Assembly (NCBI GenBank): GCA_910585595.1
Contig: CAJUET010000022.1
Coordinates: 1-10,646, forward strand
From: an uncultured Christensenella sp.
Lineage (GTDB): Bacteria; Bacillota; Clostridia; Christensenellales; Borkfalkiaceae
Reading direction: 5' to 3'
DNA: 10,646 nucleotides
Under the pieces are notes generated by a model that was given only the letters and a program-made list of their open reading frames with translations, had not been told where the DNA came from and ran no database searches. Positions 7,948-10,646 of the stretch are shown here, piece after piece. Numbering within the stretch: position 1 is the first letter of the stretch; every line of letters begins with the position of its first letter. Position numbers and translations under genes: made by a program.

Positions 7948-8003
7948 GTCGTCGCGGCAAATTTTTCACCGCACCGAATTGATTTGCAGATCCGACGGGA
8001 ATC

Positions 8004-8012
8004 ATTATAGCA
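8004..8012 (-). promoter_or_regulatory. Extended -10 promoter of tRNA-Arg
   Basis: On the minus strand this reads TGC-TATAAT, a perfect extended -10 element. No good -35 is visible at 16-18 bases, which an extended -10 can tolerate. The predicted start is near 7997, giving a short leader that is removed from the precursor. Confidence 0.65.
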
Positions 8013-8030
8013 CAATCTTCATAAAAATGC

Positions 8031-8059
8031 TTTATATTTTAAGGCGGTTATGGTAAAAT
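8031..8059 (+). promoter_or_regulatory. Sigma-A-type promoter of mnmA
   Basis: TTTATA (8031-8036) is followed, after 17 bases, by TAAAAT (8054-8059). TGG stands directly before the -10 hexamer, making it an extended -10. The promoter is back-to-back with the tRNA-Arg promoter. Confidence 0.6.
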
Positions 8060-8089
8060 AAAGTAAAAAATTTGCAGAAGGGAAGCGGA

Positions 8090-9169
8090 ATGGGAAATCA
8101 AACTGTCGTAGTCGGCATGAGCGGCGGGGTCGATAGCTCCGTTGCAGCGTTGCTTTTGAAGGAACAGGGCTATCGGGTCATTGGTCTTTTTATGCAGAAT
8201 TGGGAAGAGAAAGACCCCAACGGCGCGTGCACGGCGGACGAGGACTTCAACGACGTGGTGCGCGTATGCGGACTATTGGATATTCCGTACTATACCGTAA
8301 ACTTTGCCGCGGAATACCGTGAAAGGGTGTTCGAATACTTCCTCAAAGAGTATGCGGCGGGCAGGACTCCTAATCCTGACGTGCTGTGCAACCGCGAAAT
8401 CAAATTCGGTCCCTTTAAAAAATACGCAAGGGAGCTCGGCGCGGACTTTATTGCGACGGGGCATTACTGCGGCGTATCGCACGAGGGAAATATTCACAGG
8501 CTTTTAAAGGCGCGCGATCAAAATAAAGATCAGACCTACTTTCTGAATCAGCTTACGCAGGATCAGCTTGAAGGGGTGCTCTTTCCGCTTGCGGATCTTA
8601 ACAAGAGCGAAGTGCGCGAACTTGCCCAAAGGCACGGGCTCAACACCGCAAAAAAGAAGGATTCGACGGGAATCTGTTTTATCGGCGAGCGCAATTTCAA
8701 GAAGTTTTTAAAGGAATTCCTGCCTGCAAGGCGCGGAAAAATTCTTACGCTCGACGGGGAAGAGGTCGGGTTTCACGAGGGCGTTATGTATTACACTCTG
8801 GGGCAGCGGCGCGGGCTCGATCTCGGCGGCAGGCAGGGCGAGGACGGCAGATGGTTCGTCGTAAAAAAGGACGCGGGGAAAAATATTCTCTATGTTTCCC
8901 ACGGCGACGAAAGTCCGCTTTATTCGAATGCGTGCACCGTCGAAGGCTTTAATTTTATTCCATGTCCGCCCGATAAAGAGACGTTTGCGTGCACGGCGAA
9001 GTTCCGCTACCGTCAGGGGGAACAAGGCGTAACGGTAAAGCGGACGGGGGAGAGTACGCTGGAAGTCGAATTCGACGAACCTCAACGCGCGGTCACAGAG
9101 GGGCAGTATGCGGTACTTTACGACAGAACGCAGTGTTTGGGAGGCGGCGTGATCGTCGGCGCAAGATAA
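8090..9169 (+). CDS. mnmA: tRNA-specific 2-thiouridylase MnmA
   Basis: MnmA activates the wobble uridine of Lys, Glu and Gln tRNAs with ATP and places sulfur at C2, using sulfur passed from a cysteine desulfurase relay. This 359-residue protein has the usual family length. The PP-loop GMSGGVDSS is at 9-17. The two catalytic cysteines are Cys100 (in NPDVLCNREIKF) and Cys196 (in STGICFIGERNF). Further family motifs are TGHYC (123-127), DQTYFLNQL (147-155) and YYTLGQRRGL (234-243). The frame stays open to a TTG at 8072, but the ATG at 8090 matches the family N-terminus and has GAAGGGA (8077-8083) upstream. The gene is divergent from tRNA-Arg, which is not a known MnmA substrate. No cysteine desulfurase or IscU-like gene is next to it in this window. 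Confidence 0.97.
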   Translation: MGNQTVVVGMSGGVDSSVAALLLKEQGYRVIGLFMQNWEEKDPNGACTADEDFNDVVRVCGLLDIPYYTVNFAAEYRERVFEYFLKEYAAGRTPNPDVLCNREIKFGPFKKYARELGADFIATGHYCGVSHEGNIHRLLKARDQNKDQTYFLNQLTQDQLEGVLFPLADLNKSEVRELAQRHGLNTAKKKDSTGICFIGERNFKKFLKEFLPARRGKILTLDGEEVGFHEGVMYYTLGQRRGLDLGGRQGEDGRWFVVKKDAGKNILYVSHGDESPLYSNACTVEGFNFIPCPPDKETFACTAKFRYRQGEQGVTVKRTGESTLEVEFDEPQRAVTEGQYAVLYDRTQCLGGGVIVGAR

Positions 9170-9201
9170 AGCGGAAACGGCTGTAATAGAAAAATCCGAA
9201 A

Positions 9202-9237
9202 TTGACAAGTATAAAAATCTTTTCATAAGTCAATAAA
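9202..9237 (+). promoter_or_regulatory. Candidate spoIIR promoter (sigma-F-like, or weak sigma-A)
   Basis: GTATA (9209-9213) matches the sigma-F/sigma-G -35 motif. Fifteen bases later GTCAATAAA (9229-9237) partly matches the sigma-F -10 form GGnnAnAnT; the second G and the final T are missing. In Bacillus subtilis spoIIR is known to be sigma-F dependent. An overlapping alternative is TTGACA (9202-9207) with CATAAG (9224-9229) at 16 bases, a possible sigma-A promoter. The choice cannot be made by eye. Confidence 0.35.
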
Positions 9238-9267
9238 CGCTCCGAAGAAAAACAGGAGCGTTTTATT
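9235..9267 (+). terminator. Hairpin ending mnmA and covering the spoIIR ribosome binding site
   Basis: AAACGCTCC (9235-9243) pairs perfectly with GGAGCGTTT (9255-9263) around an 11-base loop and continues into TTTTATTT. That is the form of an intrinsic terminator for mnmA. The right arm also contains the spoIIR Shine-Dalgarno AGGAG (9254-9258), ten bases before its ATG. The stem is seen directly; both functions are inferred. Confidence 0.7.
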
Positions 9268-9268
9268 T

Positions 9269-9811
9269 ATGAAAAAGTTCATTATTATCGGTTTTTTGGT
9301 GGCGTTGATCGCAGGGCTTGCAATCTTCTTTGCGGGGAATACGGGGGAGCGTTATTCTACCGATCCCAACGACGCAAACGCATATTTACGGGTGCATATC
9401 CGCGCAAATTCCAACAGCGCAGAGGATCAGGAGGTCAAGTATAAGGTACGCGACGAAGTTGTCTCCTATCTTACGCCGATCGTTGCGGAATGCAAAACGA
9501 AGGAGGAGGCGATCGAAAAGATCGGCGCGAACCTTGACGGAGCGACGCGGGTCGCGGAAGCAACCCTCAAAAAGTACGGCTATACCTACGGCGCACGGGC
9601 GAGCATCCGTGAAGAGGAGTTTCCTACGCGTATATATAAGGATACGACGCTTGCGGCGGGCGTGTACGACGCGCTCATATTGGAACTCGGCACGGGCGAA
9701 GGGGATAACTGGTGGTGCGTGGTCTATCCGCCGCTCTGCTTCGGCGGAGGAAACTGCAAGATAGAATATAAGAGCAAGATTTCCGAAATCATTAAAAAGT
9801 TTTTCGGTTAA
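9269..9811 (+). CDS. spoIIR: Stage II sporulation protein R (SpoIIR)
   Basis: SpoIIR is made in the forespore and secreted into the space between the two membranes. There it triggers SpoIIGA to cleave pro-sigma-E in the mother cell. This 180-residue protein begins with a signal/anchor segment (basic MKK, hydrophobic 4-22). Its body carries the family blocks: YLRVHIRANSNSAEDQ (39-54) with KVRDEV (59-64), then FPTRIYKD (118-125) with LAAGVYDALILELGTGEGDNWWCVVYPPLCF (128-158). It is shorter than the Bacillus protein at the C-terminus, ending soon after the NWWC block. The gene follows mnmA by 99 bases and has AGGAG as ribosome binding site. No convincing terminator follows it. The protein indicates an endospore-forming organism. 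Confidence 0.95.
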   Translation: MKKFIIIGFLVALIAGLAIFFAGNTGERYSTDPNDANAYLRVHIRANSNSAEDQEVKYKVRDEVVSYLTPIVAECKTKEEAIEKIGANLDGATRVAEATLKKYGYTYGARASIREEEFPTRIYKDTTLAAGVYDALILELGTGEGDNWWCVVYPPLCFGGGNCKIEYKSKISEIIKKFFG

Positions 9812-9826
9812 TAACCGGGTAAATAA

Positions 9827-9881
9827 AACGCCCCCGCGCCGTTACCGTAGTTCCCATAGGGAATTTTACCATAGGAACAGA
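9827..9881 (+). repeat. Copy B of the short GC-rich intergenic element
   Basis: On the plus strand the order is AACGCCCCCGCGC, an 11-base spacer, TTCCCATAGGGAA (9851-9863), then AACAGA (9876-9881). It matches copy A at 121-160 read on the other strand, except for an extra stretch of about 12 bases near the end. That extra part makes an imperfect inverted repeat, GTTCCCATAG (9850-9859) against CCATAGGAAC (9869-9878), 8 of 10 positions matching. It starts 15 bases after the spoIIR stop. Confidence 0.5.
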
Positions 9882-9904
9882 ATGTAAATATAGTGCGTTT
9901 CTAC

Positions 9905-9933
9905 TTTACCTTTTGATTGGGTTGTTGTATAAT
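9905..9933 (+). promoter_or_regulatory. Sigma-A-type promoter of the acetyltransferase gene
   Basis: TTTACC (9905-9910) and exact TATAAT (9928-9933) are separated by 17 bases. The start near 9940 gives a leader of about 30 bases with GGAG (9957-9960), nine bases before the ATG at 9970. No attenuator-like structure or leader peptide is evident, so expression looks constitutive. Confidence 0.7.
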
Positions 9934-9969
9934 AGAGTGCTGAACAATAATTTAGCGGAGTGCCTTCAA

Positions 9970-10611
9970 ATGAAATTACTATTCAAAAACAAAGATGAAA
10001 TACACCCTCAACCAAAAGTTCCGTCGCTTTGCTATATAAAAAATATAATAACAAGCCCGAATATTATCGTCGGTGATTATACCTATTATGACGATTTTCG
10101 TTCGGGCGGAAAAGATTTCGAAAACCACGTTACACATTTTTATCCGCATTTAGGCGATAGACTCATTATCGGAAAATTTTGCAGCATTGCAAAGGGCGTT
10201 GAATTTATTATGAACGGCGCAAATCACCCTATGAACGGCATTTCGGCGTTTCCTTTCGGCATTTTTATCGAAAATCAACCCACGATACCCAACAATATTG
10301 TGCCGCATAAAGGCGATACGGTTATAGGCAACGACGTTTGGATTGGGCAAAATGTTACTATTATGCCCGGCGTTAACGTAGGCGACGGCTGTATCATAGG
10401 CGCAAATACCGTTGTAGCAAAAAATATTCCACCGTATTCCATAGCGGTAGGTAATCCTGCAAGAGTGGTTAAAAGACGATTTGACGACAACACGATTGAA
10501 CGGCTACTAAAACTTAAATGGTGGGATATGCCGATTGAAACGATAGAAGAAAATTACGAGCTTTTGCAAGATAAAAATATAGAATTGTTTATTTCTAAAT
10601 TCGAGCGATAA
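9970..10611 (+). CDS. Xenobiotic O-acetyltransferase, Vat/CatB family
   Basis: The 213-residue protein is a left-handed beta-helix acetyltransferase of the hexapeptide-repeat type. Family members use acetyl-CoA to acetylate a hydroxyl on streptogramin A (Vat) or chloramphenicol (CatB). Diagnostic parts are YTYYDDF (37-43), LIIGKFCSIAKGV (65-77) and NGANHPMNGISAFPF (82-96), in which His86 is the expected catalytic base. The hexapeptide helix is at about 116-165 (VIGNDVWIG to GNPARVV), and the C-terminal KWWDMPIETI is at 183-192. Compared with typical Vat proteins, the segment after FPF is short and lacks the usual G-W-E stretch, so the drug substrate cannot be named. The frame stays open to 9913, but that start precedes the promoter; the ATG at 9970 has a GGAG site. 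Base composition is clearly more AT-rich than spoIIR and mnmA, which suggests separate acquisition. Confidence 0.87.
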   Translation: MKLLFKNKDEIHPQPKVPSLCYIKNIITSPNIIVGDYTYYDDFRSGGKDFENHVTHFYPHLGDRLIIGKFCSIAKGVEFIMNGANHPMNGISAFPFGIFIENQPTIPNNIVPHKGDTVIGNDVWIGQNVTIMPGVNVGDGCIIGANTVVAKNIPPYSIAVGNPARVVKRRFDDNTIERLLKLKWWDMPIETIEENYELLQDKNIELFISKFER

Positions 10612-10624
10612 ATTTCAATTTATC
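10607..10624 (+). repeat. 17-base direct repeat, right copy, forming a small inverted repeat
   Basis: The 17 bases at 10608-10624 equal those at 41-57, and this copy overlaps the acetyltransferase stop codon. With base 10607 it forms an 18-base inverted repeat, GATAAATT and AATTTATC around TC. It has no T tract, so it is at best a weak terminator. The remaining bases to 10646 show no gene. Confidence 0.6.
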
Positions 10625-10646
10625 ATCAATTATAAAAAGCGAAGAA

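Noticed and set aside
9818..9846. Possible spoIIR terminator formed by GGTAA and TTACC
   Set aside because: The stem is only five bases with a loop of about 19 and no T tract follows.
9850..9878. dif-like or integron attC-like recombination site
   Set aside because: The inverted repeat does not fit the XerC/XerD arm sequences, and no GTTRRRY / RYYYAAC pair of an attC site was found around the acetyltransferase gene.
9913..9969. N-terminal extension of the acetyltransferase from 9913
   Set aside because: The extension covers the TATAAT at 9928-9933 and has no family similarity; the ATG at 9970 has its own ribosome binding site.

Overview
The window looks like chromosomal DNA from a low-to-mid GC, Gram-positive, endospore-forming bacterium of the Clostridia type. 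The main evidence is a clear SpoIIR sporulation signal protein. Supporting features are GGAGG-type ribosome binding sites, several exact TATAAT -10 boxes, strong intrinsic terminators, a BspA-type leucine-rich-repeat protein and a surface transglutaminase-like protein. The sequence does not allow a genus call.

Layout from left to right. Positions 1-171 are AT-rich non-coding DNA holding a palindromic terminator (77-110) and a short GC-rich repeat element (121-160). An EF-G-like GTPase gene (172-2211, minus strand) is divergent from a 752-residue LRR_5 protein gene (2399-4657, plus), and both promoters are readable in the gap between them. After a strong terminator (4671-4715) comes a 953-residue secreted, membrane-anchored protein with a transglutaminase-like core (4920-7781, plus), with its own promoter. 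Two hairpin terminators and a minus-strand tRNA-Arg(CCG) gene (7872-7947) follow. The tRNA is divergent from mnmA (8090-9169, plus), which makes the 2-thiouridine of certain tRNA wobble positions. Next is spoIIR (9269-9811, plus). Its ribosome binding site lies inside a terminator-like hairpin that also ends mnmA. The last gene is a xenobiotic acetyltransferase of the Vat/CatB family (9970-10611, plus), in visibly more AT-rich DNA.

Most genes here are single transcription units with their own promoter and terminator, so the neighbourhood is not one pathway. The functional theme of the middle and right is mixed: translation (EF-G-like factor, tRNA-Arg, MnmA), cell surface (transglutaminase-like protein), sporulation (SpoIIR) and probable drug modification (acetyltransferase). 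No intergenic stretch exceeds 300 bases except 7782-8089, which holds two terminators, the tRNA and two divergent promoters.

I found no clear undescribed multi-gene system. The observations most worth checking are these: a nine-G tract inside the transglutaminase-like gene that would switch it off by slippage; the hairpin over the spoIIR ribosome binding site; inverted copies of a roughly 40-base element at both edges of the housekeeping block, with a 17-base exact direct repeat further out; an unpaired C4-A69 position in the tRNA acceptor stem; and loss of the catalytic histidine in the EF-G-like GTPase.
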